Positions 7,701 to 22,341 are shown, counted from the first letter of the stretch. The stretch is 64,000 bases of DNA from Pseudomonas entomophila (GCF_023277925.1 NZ_CP063832.1:3178001-3242000); one strand, 5' to 3'. Notes: generated by a model not told the origin, from the sequence alone. Translations and numbers: made by a program.

Positions 7701-10241
7701 ATGTCCAACAATAACAAGGTCACCCTCCATGCCCCGCTTGCCGGCCCGCAGGTCCTGCTGAACCAGGTTCCCGACCCGGTGTTCGCCAGTGGCACCCTCG
7801 GTGATGGCGTCGCCATCGACCCAATCAACGATTGCCTGCACGCGCCCTGCGCGGGCGAAGTGGTGCACCTGGCGCGCACGGGTCACGCCCTCACCCTGCG
7901 CGCGGCCACTGGCGCTGAGATCCTCCTGCACATCGGCGTGGACACCGTGCAGCTGCTGGGCCGTGGCTTCGAACCCCTGATCGTGCTCGGCGACCGGGTC
8001 GAACAGGGCCAGCCGCTGATCCGCTTCGACCTGGACCTGGTGGCCCAGCACTGCACCAGCCTGGTCACCGTGATGCTGGTCGGCAACGGCCAGGACTTCA
8101 CGCTGGAAGCGCTCGACACCCGCTCCAGCGAGCTGGGCGCGCCACTGCTGGCGGTTAGCGGCAAGCCCCAGCTGGCAGTGCTCGATACCGCAACCGCCAA
8201 CGAACAGGCCAGCGGCCGTGCCAAGGTGGCCCACCAGGGCGGCCTGCATGCGCGCCCCGCCGCATTGCTGCGCCAGACCGCCCAGCGCTTGCGCAGCCGC
8301 GTGGAGCTGCACTTCCAGGGCCGCCACGCTGGCCTCGACAGCTTGGTCGCCGTCATGGGGCTGGGGGTCGGTGAAGGCGACGAGGTCGAAGTGCGCTGCA
8401 CGGGCCCGGATGCCGACGCCGCCTTGCAGGCCGTGCTCCAGGCGCTGCGCACGCCCACGGCCGGCGAACGACATGCGCCAGCGCCAATGATCGCCCACGC
8501 ACCGGCCAGTACCGAGCCCGGCGTGCTGGCAGGCGTCACGGCCTCGCCTGGCCTGGCCCTCGGCCCGCTGGCCCGCCTGGATGGCATCAGCCTGCCAGCC
8601 GACAGCGGCAACAATGCCCCCGACGAACAACACCAGGCCCTCAAGCACGCGCTGGCCGAGGTGCGCAGCGCCATCGACCGCGACTGGCGCCACCTGCCCC
8701 GTGGCCAGGAAGACGCCGCCGCGATTCTCGAGGCGCACCTGGCCCTGCTCGACGACCCGGCCCTGCTCGATGCCGCGCGCCAGCACATCGACGACGGCGT
8801 GGCCGCCAGTCACGCCTGGAGCCGCGCCATCGATGCCCAGTGCCAGGTCCTGCGCGGCCTCGGCAACCCGCTGCTGGCCGAGCGCGCCAACGACCTGCAC
8901 GACCTGCAACAACGCGTGTTGCGTGCCCTGCTCGGGGAAACCCGCGAGCTGCGCCTGCCGCCCTCGGCTATCGTCGTCGCCCATGAGCTCACGCCATCGG
9001 ACCTGCTGCTGCTGGCCCGCCACGATGTCGCCGGCCTGTGCATGGCCGCGGGTGGCGCCACCTCTCACGTCGCCATCCTGGCCCGCGCCCGTGGCCTGCC
9101 GTGCCTGGTCGCGCTCGGCGAAACGCTGCTGGAGCTGGCACCCGGCGCCACGCTGGTACTCGATGCCGACAACGGCCGTCTGGAAACCCGCGCCGATGCT
9201 TCACGCCTGGCCGAAGTGCGCCAGCACTGCCAGCAGCGCCGCGAACAACGCCAGCGCCAGCAGGCCGCCGCCCACGACAGCGCGCGCACCCGTGACGGCC
9301 GCCTGATAGAAGTCGCCGCCAACGTCGCCAGCGCCGACGAAGCGGCCCAGGCCCTGGCCCTGGGCGCCGACGGTATCGGCCTGCTGCGCAGCGAATTCCT
9401 CTTCGTCGACCGCCACACCGCCCCCGACCAGACTGAACAGCACAGCGCTTATCAAGCCGTGCTCGATGCCATGGCCGAACGCCCGGTGATCATCCGCACC
9501 ATCGATGTAGGCGGCGACAAGCAGCTCGACTACCTGCCACTGCCGGTCGAAAACAACCCGGTGCTCGGGCTGCGCGGCATCCGCCTCGGCCAGGTGCGCC
9601 CTGAGTTGCTCGACGAGCAGCTGCGCGCCCTGCTTCAGGTGAGCCCGCAACGCCGATGCCGGATCATGCTGCCCATGGTCACCGAGGTCGACGAACTGAT
9701 CGCCATCCGCCAGCGCCTCGACCGGCTCGCCCTCGAAATGGGCGTGACCGAGCGCGCCGAGCTGGGGGTGATGATCGAAGTACCGGCAGCCGCCCTGCTG
9801 GCCGAGCGCTTGGCCGAGCACGCCGACTTCTTCTCCATCGGCACCAACGACCTGTCGCAGTACACCCTGGCCATGGACCGTGACCACGCAGGCCTGGCAG
9901 CCCGTGTCGACGCCCTGCACCCGGCGCTGCTGCGCCTGATCGACCTGACCTGCCAGGGTGCGGCCAAACAGGGGCGCTGGGTGGGTGTATGTGGCGCACT
10001 GGCCTCCGACCCGCTGGCCACGCCCGTGCTGGTGGGCCTGGGCGTGACCGAGCTGTCGGTCAGCGCGCCGCAGATCGGCGAAATCAAGGCCCTCGTCCGC
10101 CAGCTCGACGCCAACGAGTGCCGTCGCTTCAGCCAGGGCTTGCTGGCCCTGTCCAGCGCCAGTGCGGTACGCCAGGCCTGCCGCGACTTCAGCGCCCACC
10201 CCCATGCCCAACACACGGCCCCCGTGGCCCTACAACAATAA
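7701..10241 (+). CDS. nagF: PTS fusion EIIA(Glc)-HPr-Enzyme I (NagF)
   Basis: An 846-residue cytosolic phosphocarrier that takes phosphate from PEP and passes it to NagE. EIIA spans about residues 5-150, with the phospho-His in ILLHIGVDTV (His77). HPr spans about 172-255, with GLHARPAALL (His183). Enzyme I spans about 265-830, with GGATSHVAILA (His456) and the PEP-barrel motifs LLRSEFLF, DVGGDKQ, MIEVPAAALLA and SIGTNDLSQYT. All three phosphorylation sites are intact, so one polypeptide provides the soluble chain. It lies 18 bases after nagB. An AACAATAACAAG stretch follows the start codon and may be a Crc/Hfq site. Confidence 0.95.
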   Translation: MSNNNKVTLHAPLAGPQVLLNQVPDPVFASGTLGDGVAIDPINDCLHAPCAGEVVHLARTGHALTLRAATGAEILLHIGVDTVQLLGRGFEPLIVLGDRVEQGQPLIRFDLDLVAQHCTSLVTVMLVGNGQDFTLEALDTRSSELGAPLLAVSGKPQLAVLDTATANEQASGRAKVAHQGGLHARPAALLRQTAQRLRSRVELHFQGRHAGLDSLVAVMGLGVGEGDEVEVRCTGPDADAALQAVLQALRTPTAGERHAPAPMIAHAPASTEPGVLAGVTASPGLALGPLARLDGISLPADSGNNAPDEQHQALKHALAEVRSAIDRDWRHLPRGQEDAAAILEAHLALLDDPALLDAARQHIDDGVAASHAWSRAIDAQCQVLRGLGNPLLAERANDLHDLQQRVLRALLGETRELRLPPSAIVVAHELTPSDLLLLARHDVAGLCMAAGGATSHVAILARARGLPCLVALGETLLELAPGATLVLDADNGRLETRADASRLAEVRQHCQQRREQRQRQQAAAHDSARTRDGRLIEVAANVASADEAAQALALGADGIGLLRSEFLFVDRHTAPDQTEQHSAYQAVLDAMAERPVIIRTIDVGGDKQLDYLPLPVENNPVLGLRGIRLGQVRPELLDEQLRALLQVSPQRRCRIMLPMVTEVDELIAIRQRLDRLALEMGVTERAELGVMIEVPAAALLAERLAEHADFFSIGTNDLSQYTLAMDRDHAGLAARVDALHPALLRLIDLTCQGAAKQGRWVGVCGALASDPLATPVLVGLGVTELSVSAPQIGEIKALVRQLDANECRRFSQGLLALSSASAVRQACRDFSAHPHAQHTAPVALQQ
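7707..7718 (+). promoter_or_regulatory. A-rich Crc/Hfq-type CA motif in nagF start region
   Basis: AACAATAACAAG covers codons 3-6 of nagF and fits the AANAANAA consensus bound by Hfq with Crc in pseudomonads. A site here would block ribosome entry when preferred carbon sources are present. The match is seen; function is inference. Confidence 0.45.
10234..10241 (+). promoter_or_regulatory. A-rich Crc/Hfq-type CA motif before nagE
   Basis: AACAATAA lies across the nagF stop codon, directly before the CTGGAG ribosome site of nagE. It is the same octamer as in the nagF start region, suggesting parallel catabolite control of both PTS genes. Confidence 0.4.
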
Positions 10242-10253
10242 CTGGAGCGCACC

Positions 10254-11918
10254 ATGTACCAGCACTTCATCCAGGGCCTGCAACGGCTCGGCCGCGCCTT
10301 GATGCTGCCCATCGCCATCCTGCCCATCGCCGGCCTGCTGCTGCGCCTGGGCGACACCGATCTACTCGACATCGCCCTGGTGCACGACGCCGGCCAGGCG
10401 ATCTTCGCCAACCTGGCGCTGATCTTCGCCGTCGGTATCGCCGTGGGCTTCGCCCGCGACAACAACGGCACCGCCGGCCTGGCCGGCGCCATCGGCTACC
10501 TGGTGCTGGTGGCGACACTGAAAGTGATCGACCCGAAGATCGACATGGGCATGCTCGCCGGTATCCTCTGCGGCCTGGTCGGTGGTGGGCTGTACAACCG
10601 TTTCAAGGATATCCAGCTGCCGGATTACCTGGCGTTCTTCGGTGGCCGGCGCTTCGTGCCGATCGCCACCGGCCTGTCGGCGGTGGCCCTGGGGCTGCTG
10701 TTCGGGCTGATCTGGCCGCCGATCCAGAACGGCATCAACGGCCTCGGCCAACTGATGCTGGAAAGCGGCAGCATCGGCGCGTTCTTCTTCGGCGTGCTCA
10801 ACCGGCTGCTGATCATCACCGGCCTGCACCACATCCTCAACAATCTGGTGTGGTTCGTCTTCGGCAGCTTCCAGGGCGTGACCGGCCCGGCGGTGACCGG
10901 CGACCTGGCGCGCTACTTTGCCGGCGACCCCAACGCCGGCCAGTTCATGGCCGGCATGTTCCCGATGATGATCTTCGGCCTGCCCGCCGCCTGCCTGGCC
11001 ATGTACCGCCACGCCCTGCCCGAACGGCGCAAACTGATCGGTGGCGTGCTGCTGTCGATGGCGCTCACTTCAGCCTTGACCGGAGTGACCGAACCGATCG
11101 AGTTCGCCTTCATGTTCCTCGCGCCGCTGCTGTACCTGATTCACGCGCTGCTGACCGGGCTGTCCATGGCGATCTGCGACCTGCTGGGGATTCGCCTGGG
11201 CTTTACTTTCTCCGGTGGCGCCATCGACATGGCACTTGGCTGGGGTCGCTCGACCCATGGCTGGCTGGTGTTCCCGGTCGGTTTGCTCTACGGGCTCATC
11301 TACTACTTCGTGTTCGATTTCTGCATCCGCCGCTTCGACCTGAAAACGCCGGGGCGTGAGGAGCAACCCACCACCGAGCCGGGGAACAGTGGTGAGTCCT
11401 CCCGAGGGCGACGCTACATCGACGCCCTCGGTGGCGCGGCCAACTTGCAAGGGGTCGATGCCTGTACCACCCGTTTGCGCCTGGTGCTGGCCGACCGCAA
11501 TCTGGCCAGCGACCCGACCTTGAAAGCCCTCGGTGCCCTGGCCGTGGTACGCCCCGGCAGTGGCGGCAGCCTGCAAGTGGTTGTAGGACCGATGGCGGAT
11601 GCGCTGGCCGACGAAATCCGCAGTGAGCTGCCACATGCCCTGGTCGTGCCCCCTAGCGCTGGCAGCCCACCGATCAATACCACCGTGGCATTGCCCATCG
11701 ACGACTGGTTACAGGCCCTGGGTGGGCGCGACAACCTGATGAAGGTGGATTGTGTGGCGCGAAGCCGCGTGCGGATAGAACTCAAGGACCAGACGCGGCT
11801 GGACGCAGGGCAATTGATGGCACTCGGCTGCCAGGGTATCAGCCCCCAGGCCAATGGTGCCTGGCACTTGCTGATGGGCGAACGAGCGCCAGCGCTGGGG
11901 CAGGCCTTGCAACGTTGA
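10254..11918 (+). CDS. nagE: N-acetylglucosamine PTS permease EIICB (NagE)
   Basis: This inner-membrane permease imports GlcNAc and phosphorylates it on entry. Residues 1-365 form the EIIC domain with about ten hydrophobic segments and the motifs ITGLHHILNN, FPMMIFGLPAA and SALTGVTEPIEF. An EIIB domain follows at about 385-460, with its phospho-cysteine in GVDACTTRLRL. A second EIIB-like segment follows (about 480-554; DWLQALGGRDNLMKVDC), in which the Cys is one position earlier and the CTTRLR core is VARSRVR, so it is probably not phosphorylated. There is no EIIA; NagF supplies it. Length is 554 residues. Confidence 0.94.
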   Translation: MYQHFIQGLQRLGRALMLPIAILPIAGLLLRLGDTDLLDIALVHDAGQAIFANLALIFAVGIAVGFARDNNGTAGLAGAIGYLVLVATLKVIDPKIDMGMLAGILCGLVGGGLYNRFKDIQLPDYLAFFGGRRFVPIATGLSAVALGLLFGLIWPPIQNGINGLGQLMLESGSIGAFFFGVLNRLLIITGLHHILNNLVWFVFGSFQGVTGPAVTGDLARYFAGDPNAGQFMAGMFPMMIFGLPAACLAMYRHALPERRKLIGGVLLSMALTSALTGVTEPIEFAFMFLAPLLYLIHALLTGLSMAICDLLGIRLGFTFSGGAIDMALGWGRSTHGWLVFPVGLLYGLIYYFVFDFCIRRFDLKTPGREEQPTTEPGNSGESSRGRRYIDALGGAANLQGVDACTTRLRLVLADRNLASDPTLKALGALAVVRPGSGGSLQVVVGPMADALADEIRSELPHALVVPPSAGSPPINTTVALPIDDWLQALGGRDNLMKVDCVARSRVRIELKDQTRLDAGQLMALGCQGISPQANGAWHLLMGERAPALGQALQR

Positions 11919-11946
11919 CCCTGGCGCTTGAACGCGAACATCAGAA

Positions 11947-11975
11947 GATGGGCCAAGGTTGTTGCTCGGCCCATC
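11947..11975 (+). terminator. Possible terminator hairpin after nagE
   Basis: GATGGGCC (11947-11954) pairs with GGCCCATC (11968-11975) around a 13-nt loop, 29 bases after the nagE stop. No U-run follows, so it may be a weak or Rho-assisted terminator. Confidence 0.45.
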
Positions 11976-12125
11976 CGCTGTAGGAAAACACCGCAAGTCA
12001 AAATCAGAAAACCAGATACACGCAGAAAGATAAGGCTCACCACGCTGTAGGTGACAGTTTCCATATTTATCTACCTCGTTCGCTCCACCAGTCTGGCCCT
12101 CACAACCACTGATGAGGCCGCCAAC

Positions 12126-14204
12126 ATGAGCGATCTGAATGTAGGAACTCCGACCCTGCGAACCACCTTTGCGCAGGATCAACTGCGCAATGTCGCGAAC
12201 AACACCACCGAGCTGGAATTCCTGCTGATGTTCATGCCGATCTTCGGCTTTGGAATTCCGCCGACGATCTTCGTGCAACTGCGCAATGCCTTGCTCGACG
12301 GCGACTTGGTAGAACTTGACCATGAGGTGATCGATAGCGAAGAGCTGGTTGCATTCGATGCACAAGCGCAAGTGGCTCGTGTATCCCGCGCAGCAATCGA
12401 AGGCGCATTGCTGGACCCGCAGACTTCGCCTGAACTGCTGATGGCACTGCTCTGTGCCTTCGGTCAGTACCTGGGTGACCGTTTCCAGGTCGCCATCGAC
12501 GCGCTGGAAACCGGCGACGCCCCCAAGCCAGAACTCAATCCACCGGAAGAAATCGGCCAGAAGTACCTCGCCATGATGGGGCTGTTCGACGACTCGGTAC
12601 AAACCGGAACGGTCTTCGCCCATTACACCGATGCCGAGCATGACGTCGATCTGGTGCTGGACGTGAGCCACGCGCCTGAATTCGAAGACGGCGGCGAGCC
12701 GTTCTTCATCGAGCCACGCTTCGCTGCAGGCAGCGGCCACGGTCAGGGTTCCGATGGCCACGAATCGATCGAACAAGCGCTAGCATCGGTCGGCTTCAGC
12801 GCAAAGGAACGCAAGGCTATCTATTTTGGCAATTGGTTACGCGATCATGCGCAGTTGATCGACCCCAAGATCGTGTTGCCCGCCGGCGAACCTGCGCAAT
12901 TCCCTAAAAAAATCTCCAGGCAGGCATTGACCGAGGTGGTCGGCCTGTTGGCCACCCGTGAGTTCAGTAGCCTGCAACAAACCCCCGAAGACCGTGACGC
13001 CTATCGGGTCACCACGCAAATGCTCGGTGTCTATCGGTCGATGGAACACATCGACAACCCCGTCACCTTCGAAGAAAACCCGATCGACCCTTTCGAGATC
13101 GACGAGGACTTCGTATCGCCTGTGCTGCCCGGCGACGAGGAAACCAAGGCAAACCCCACGACACTGCGCAAGCAGTACATCGACCAGTCAATCATGTACA
13201 TGCGGCACAAGTTGTTCAGGGCCGCAGCCGCCGGTAAAACCGCAGAAGGAATGCGCTACTTTGGTGAAGCCCTGCATGTGCTCGAGGATTACTTTGCCCA
13301 TTCCAATTTTGTCGAGTTGAGTCTGCGAAAGAATGGCTTCGAGGATGTCCTTGCGTGGACTTGCGCAATCGAAAGTGCTGAAGGCGAACACGTCTTTCCG
13401 ATTGTCACGGGCATGTTCAGCGGGCTCGATATCATCGCCAGTGTGGCCGAACCTATCGCCAGGGTTCTGTTTCCGGCCAAGCGCCCGATTTTTGAGCCAC
13501 TCAAGCCAGGCTACCGCAGTGATAGTGAAAAGATGCTGCTGATCCTGTTGAAGGAGCAAGCCAACCAGGACTGGTACAACGCAATGGAACGCTTCCTCGC
13601 GAGACGTGACCGGATTGCCGGCAATCCGTTCCTACGATTCGTCCGCCTCTACAACTGGGCGACTGCCCTGCCCCGCAAGCTGGTCACGCAATACAGCGAC
13701 AAGGTCTACCAGCTGTTTCTGATAAAGCTGGGAGACAGCATCAAAGACCTGCAAACCGCCTTCGAGACCGACCCGAACATCGACCCCAATGCCGAGCCGA
13801 CCCACTCCCAATTGGCCAAGGACCATGACACGCATCCATTGCATGAACTGGCCGTCTGGTGCGCCAAATATGCCGTCGGACAAGTTGGCGAGAAAATGCA
13901 TCGACTCTGGCATATGGAACCAGGCGAGATGAGCGATGAGAAAGTGGCCGAGCTGGCAAAGCTGGCCGAGGAGTTCATTCGTCATCCCAATCACACCGAA
14001 TGGCAGGACGACTTGGTCCAGGCTTGGGCGGCACTGGAAGGCAGCGCCTCGAAAATCAAGCAAGCCACCCGTACCAGCTTTTTCCATGACATCAGGGATC
14101 ACTACGTTGCCGAGGGCAACAAATGGCTCGCGCGCCTCAAGGATGAAAACGCCGCTCCAGCCATCCCTCTGAGCGAGAGTTTCCGCGTCGACTATCCGTT
14201 CTAG
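12126..14204 (+). CDS. HET-C domain protein
   Basis: A 692-residue protein with the hallmark HET-C motifs: YFGNWLRDHAQ at residues 233-243 and ALHVLEDYFAHSNF at 382-395. HET-C is the domain first named from a fungal heterokaryon-incompatibility gene. Its His/Asp/Glu pattern resembles alpha-helical zinc phospholipase C/P1 nuclease folds, so a lipid- or membrane-acting hydrolase is plausible but unproven. There is no signal peptide; residues 33-50 (LLMFMPIFGFGIPPTIFV) are hydrophobic. ATG 12126 with GAGG upstream is preferred over longer in-frame starts. The gene stands alone between nagE and a strong palindrome, with no immunity or secretion gene beside it. Confidence 0.8.
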   Translation: MSDLNVGTPTLRTTFAQDQLRNVANNTTELEFLLMFMPIFGFGIPPTIFVQLRNALLDGDLVELDHEVIDSEELVAFDAQAQVARVSRAAIEGALLDPQTSPELLMALLCAFGQYLGDRFQVAIDALETGDAPKPELNPPEEIGQKYLAMMGLFDDSVQTGTVFAHYTDAEHDVDLVLDVSHAPEFEDGGEPFFIEPRFAAGSGHGQGSDGHESIEQALASVGFSAKERKAIYFGNWLRDHAQLIDPKIVLPAGEPAQFPKKISRQALTEVVGLLATREFSSLQQTPEDRDAYRVTTQMLGVYRSMEHIDNPVTFEENPIDPFEIDEDFVSPVLPGDEETKANPTTLRKQYIDQSIMYMRHKLFRAAAAGKTAEGMRYFGEALHVLEDYFAHSNFVELSLRKNGFEDVLAWTCAIESAEGEHVFPIVTGMFSGLDIIASVAEPIARVLFPAKRPIFEPLKPGYRSDSEKMLLILLKEQANQDWYNAMERFLARRDRIAGNPFLRFVRLYNWATALPRKLVTQYSDKVYQLFLIKLGDSIKDLQTAFETDPNIDPNAEPTHSQLAKDHDTHPLHELAVWCAKYAVGQVGEKMHRLWHMEPGEMSDEKVAELAKLAEEFIRHPNHTEWQDDLVQAWAALEGSASKIKQATRTSFFHDIRDHYVAEGNKWLARLKDENAAPAIPLSESFRVDYPF

Positions 14205-14228
14205 CGATCCCGGTATCTGCGCCAGATG

Positions 14229-14260
14229 CACGAAGGGTGGGCCATGGCCCACCCTTCGTG
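14229..14260. terminator. 32-bp perfect palindrome after the HET-C gene
   Basis: CACGAAGGGTGGGCCA is followed directly by its reverse complement, giving a 16-bp stem without spacer. It sits between the convergent HET-C and yqfO-like genes, 25 bases from each stop. A bidirectional terminator is most likely, although no clear U-run follows. Confidence 0.6.
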
Positions 14261-14284
14261 TATGCGTTGCTGCTGGACAGTCGC

Positions 14285-14596
14285 CTAGACATCCAGCAAA
14301 CGCCAAACCTCATAGGCCGGCGTTTCATAAGGATGGCTCTGCTTGAGCGCGGCGACGACCTGACCGACCAGGTCATCCGCCACCACCAGCTCCACCTTCC
14401 ACTCCTCGATCACCTCGACCTGACCGGTCTGCCCGAGGTATGGCTGGCTGCCATCCAACGGGCGGAACTGACCCTGGCCGAGCGTCTGCCAGGCGCAGTG
14501 GTCATAGTCGCCGATGCGCCCGCCGCCCGCGGCGAACACAGCGGCCTTGACCACCTCGACATGGCTGTCGGGGACGAAGAAGGCGAGCTTGTACAC
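14285..14596 (-). CDS. YqfO/NIF3-type CutA-like domain protein
   Basis: A 103-residue protein starting VYKLAFFVPDSHVEVVKAAV and containing GRIGDYDHCAWQTLGQGQFRP, EWKVELVV and ALKQSHPYETPAYEVW. This is the CutA-like insert domain of the YqfO/NIF3 family, here stand-alone. Function is not established; a metal- or nucleotide-sensing role has been proposed for relatives. The GTG start at 14596 overlaps the purL stop (14599-14601 on the minus strand lies just upstream), and the GAGG before it is formed by the purL stop region, implying coupling to purL. Confidence 0.82.
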   Translation of the reverse strand: MYKLAFFVPDSHVEVVKAAVFAAGGGRIGDYDHCAWQTLGQGQFRPLDGSQPYLGQTGQVEVIEEWKVELVVADDLVGQVVAALKQSHPYETPAYEVWRLLDV

Positions 14597-14598
14597 CC

Positions 14599-18498
<3,900 letters not shown>

Positions 18499-18547
18499 CG
18501 TCGGGACAGCCTCAGAAAGGGGTGTGCTTAGAGGCCGTGCATTCTAG

Positions 18548-20221
<1,674 letters not shown>

Positions 20222-20234
20222 CCGCCCCAACACC

Positions 20235-20320
20235 TTGTGGAGCGGCTTCAGCCGCGATCACCCGCGAGGCGGGTGCCAGACACCGCGTTGCCTGCATCGC
20301 GGCTGAAGCCGCTCCTACAG
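20235..20320. repeat. REP pair (inverted)
   Basis: Inverted copies of the GGAGCGGCTTCAGCCGCGAT unit, with an inner CCCGCGAGGCGGGT hairpin, lie between the convergent mltF and tadA genes, where they may terminate or stabilise both messages. Confidence 0.9.
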
Positions 20321-20337
20321 AGGACTCTGTGTCCTGG

Positions 20338-20817
20338 CTACCCCTTCGCCCGCCGCGCCTTGAAGAACTCGCTCAGGATCGCCCCGCACTCCTGGGCCAG
20401 TACCCCACCCTCGAACATCACCCGATGGTTGAGAAACCCCTGGCTGAAGAACTGCCCCTGGCTCTGCACGATCCCCGCCTTGGGCTCCAGGGCCCCGTAC
20501 ACCACCCGCGCCACCCGCGAATGGACGATCAGCCCCGCGCACATGCTGCACGGCTCCAGCGTCACATAAAGCGTGCTGCCTGGCAGCCTGTAGTTGCTGG
20601 CGGATTTAGCCGCGGCGCGAATCGCCACCATTTCGGCGTGCGCGCTGGGGTCGCTGTCGATGATCGGCCGGTTGAAGCCCTGGCCGATCACCTGACCATG
20701 CTGCACCAGCACCGCCCCCACCGGCACCTCGCCCAGGGCCGCGCCTTGCGCCGCCAGCTCGAGGGCCAGACGCATGAATTCCTGGTCGCGGCTGCGATCG
20801 ATGATCTGCGGGCGCAT
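20338..20817 (-). CDS. tadA: tRNA-specific adenosine deaminase TadA
   Basis: TadA deaminates A34 of tRNA-Arg(ACG) to inosine. The 159-residue protein has the cytidine-deaminase-type zinc site: HAEMVAIR (His ligand and proton-shuttle Glu) and PCSMCAGLIVHSRV (two Cys ligands), with GEVPVGAVLV upstream. Length is normal. Its ATG shares one base with the stop of the multicopper oxidase gene (TGATG), so the two genes are coupled although their functions are unrelated. Confidence 0.96.
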   Translation of the reverse strand: MRPQIIDRSRDQEFMRLALELAAQGAALGEVPVGAVLVQHGQVIGQGFNRPIIDSDPSAHAEMVAIRAAAKSASNYRLPGSTLYVTLEPCSMCAGLIVHSRVARVVYGALEPKAGIVQSQGQFFSQGFLNHRVMFEGGVLAQECGAILSEFFKARRAKG

Positions 20818-22199
20818 CAGACCACCGCGATCGCGGCCATCAGGCCGGTTTCCATGTGGTCGATGACATGGCAGTGGAACATCCAGGTGCCTGGGTTATC
20901 CGCCACCAGTGCAACTTGCGCCCGCTCGTTCTTGCCCAGCAGGTAGGTGTCGGTGAACCAGGGCTCGACGATCTTGCGCCGGTTCGAGGCGATCACCTTG
21001 AAACTCATGCCATGCAGGTGGATAGGGTGCTGGTACTGGGTCATGTTCTTCAGTTCGAAGATATAGCTCTTGCCCTTCTGCAGCGTGGCGATCGGCCGGT
21101 CGGCGCAGGTCTTGTCGGTGATGTCCCAGGCCTGGCCGTTAATCTGCCACAGGCTTGGCGGCTTGCCATTTTCGGTGTTCACCGAAACCTTGCCGACCCA
21201 TTCGAAATTGAAGTTGAGCTTCTCGGCGTTCTCAAGGTCCGGTTCGGCGACCGGGTTGGCCGGCAAGGCCTTCGGCCAGTCGCCCGGTGCCTCGCTGCTG
21301 GCCACAGAACGCAGGGTGCCCAGGCGCACGAAACCGTCGCGCAGGGAGATTTCTTCGCCCGCCTGAGGGATACGAATGGCCAGGCAGATGCGCATGCCTG
21401 GGCCGAGCCAGTACTCGTCGTCCAGCGGCCGCGGCGTGACTGGGTTGCCGTCGAGGGCGTAGATCATCGCCTCGCAGTTGCCCTTGAGGTTGAGCCGGTA
21501 GGTCCAGGTGTTGTCCAGGTTCAGCAGACGCACCCGCACCACCTGCCCCGCCGGCAGTTCGGTGACCGCGTCGGCCTGGCCGTTGATGGTGATCAACCGC
21601 CCGGCCGTGCCGTTGCGCGCCGCCTCGCGGGGCACGCTGAAAGGCATCCAGGCGCCCTGCTCGTCCACATGCCAGTTCTTCAGGCTCAAGGTGCGTTCAT
21701 GCTTGAAGCCGGTCGGCTCGCGCTCCTCGACGATCAGCGGGCCGACCAGGCCGCGGCCCAGCTCCTCGGAGCTGCTGACATGCGGGTGATACCAGTAGCT
21801 ACCGGCGTCCGGCACCTTGAACTTGTAGTCGAAGTATTCGCCCGGCTTGACCGGCAACTGCGAGACATAGGGCACGCCGTCCATTTCCAGCGGCAGGCGG
21901 ATGCCATGCCAGTGAATGGTGGTTTCCACCGGCAGGTGGTTGATGAAGCGCACCCGCAGCCAGGTGCCCTGGCGCACCCGCAACTCGGTGCCCGGCGCCG
22001 ACGGGCCGAAGGCCCAGGCCTCGGTCTTGAAGCCCGGCACCAGCTCGACATCCAGGGGCGCGGCGATCAGTTCATAGTCGTGCCCGGCGTTGTCGTCCTC
22101 GACCTTGCCCAACCAGTAGCGTGCCGCGCCTCCGGCGCCCAGGCCTACCACCACGAGGCCGGTCAGGCCCTTGAGCATTTGTCGACGGGAAAAGGACAT
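20817..22199 (-). CDS. Tat-exported multicopper oxidase
   Basis: A 460-residue cupredoxin oxidase. The N-terminus SFSRRQMLKGLTGLVVVGLG is a twin-arginine signal, so the folded, copper-loaded enzyme should be exported to the periplasm. All four copper-binding blocks are present: HWHG near 117, YWYHPH near 155, HPIHLHG near 390 and HCHVIDHMETG near 440, so type 1, 2 and 3 copper sites can form. A Met after the last block matches high-potential CueO/CopA-like enzymes, but no Met-rich insert is seen. The substrate is unknown; cuprous ion or phenolics are possible. Confidence 0.88.
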   Translation of the reverse strand: MSFSRRQMLKGLTGLVVVGLGAGGAARYWLGKVEDDNAGHDYELIAAPLDVELVPGFKTEAWAFGPSAPGTELRVRQGTWLRVRFINHLPVETTIHWHGIRLPLEMDGVPYVSQLPVKPGEYFDYKFKVPDAGSYWYHPHVSSSEELGRGLVGPLIVEEREPTGFKHERTLSLKNWHVDEQGAWMPFSVPREAARNGTAGRLITINGQADAVTELPAGQVVRVRLLNLDNTWTYRLNLKGNCEAMIYALDGNPVTPRPLDDEYWLGPGMRICLAIRIPQAGEEISLRDGFVRLGTLRSVASSEAPGDWPKALPANPVAEPDLENAEKLNFNFEWVGKVSVNTENGKPPSLWQINGQAWDITDKTCADRPIATLQKGKSYIFELKNMTQYQHPIHLHGMSFKVIASNRRKIVEPWFTDTYLLGKNERAQVALVADNPGTWMFHCHVIDHMETGLMAAIAVV

Positions 22200-22341
22200 C
22201 GGTGCGGGTACCTCGTTTCTGCGCGATCAGCCTGCCGGCTGGGCCGGCGATGAAGGGCGAATACGATACACCTGCATTTGCGAAATATTAAGTGAAGTCT
22301 TGTCGCAGGATTGTCATCACTGACGCGTCGTTGCGACACAC

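Noticed and set aside
12051..12125. An earlier start for the HET-C gene at 12051.
   Set aside because: The extra 25 residues have no ribosome site; ATG 12126 has GAGG at proper spacing.
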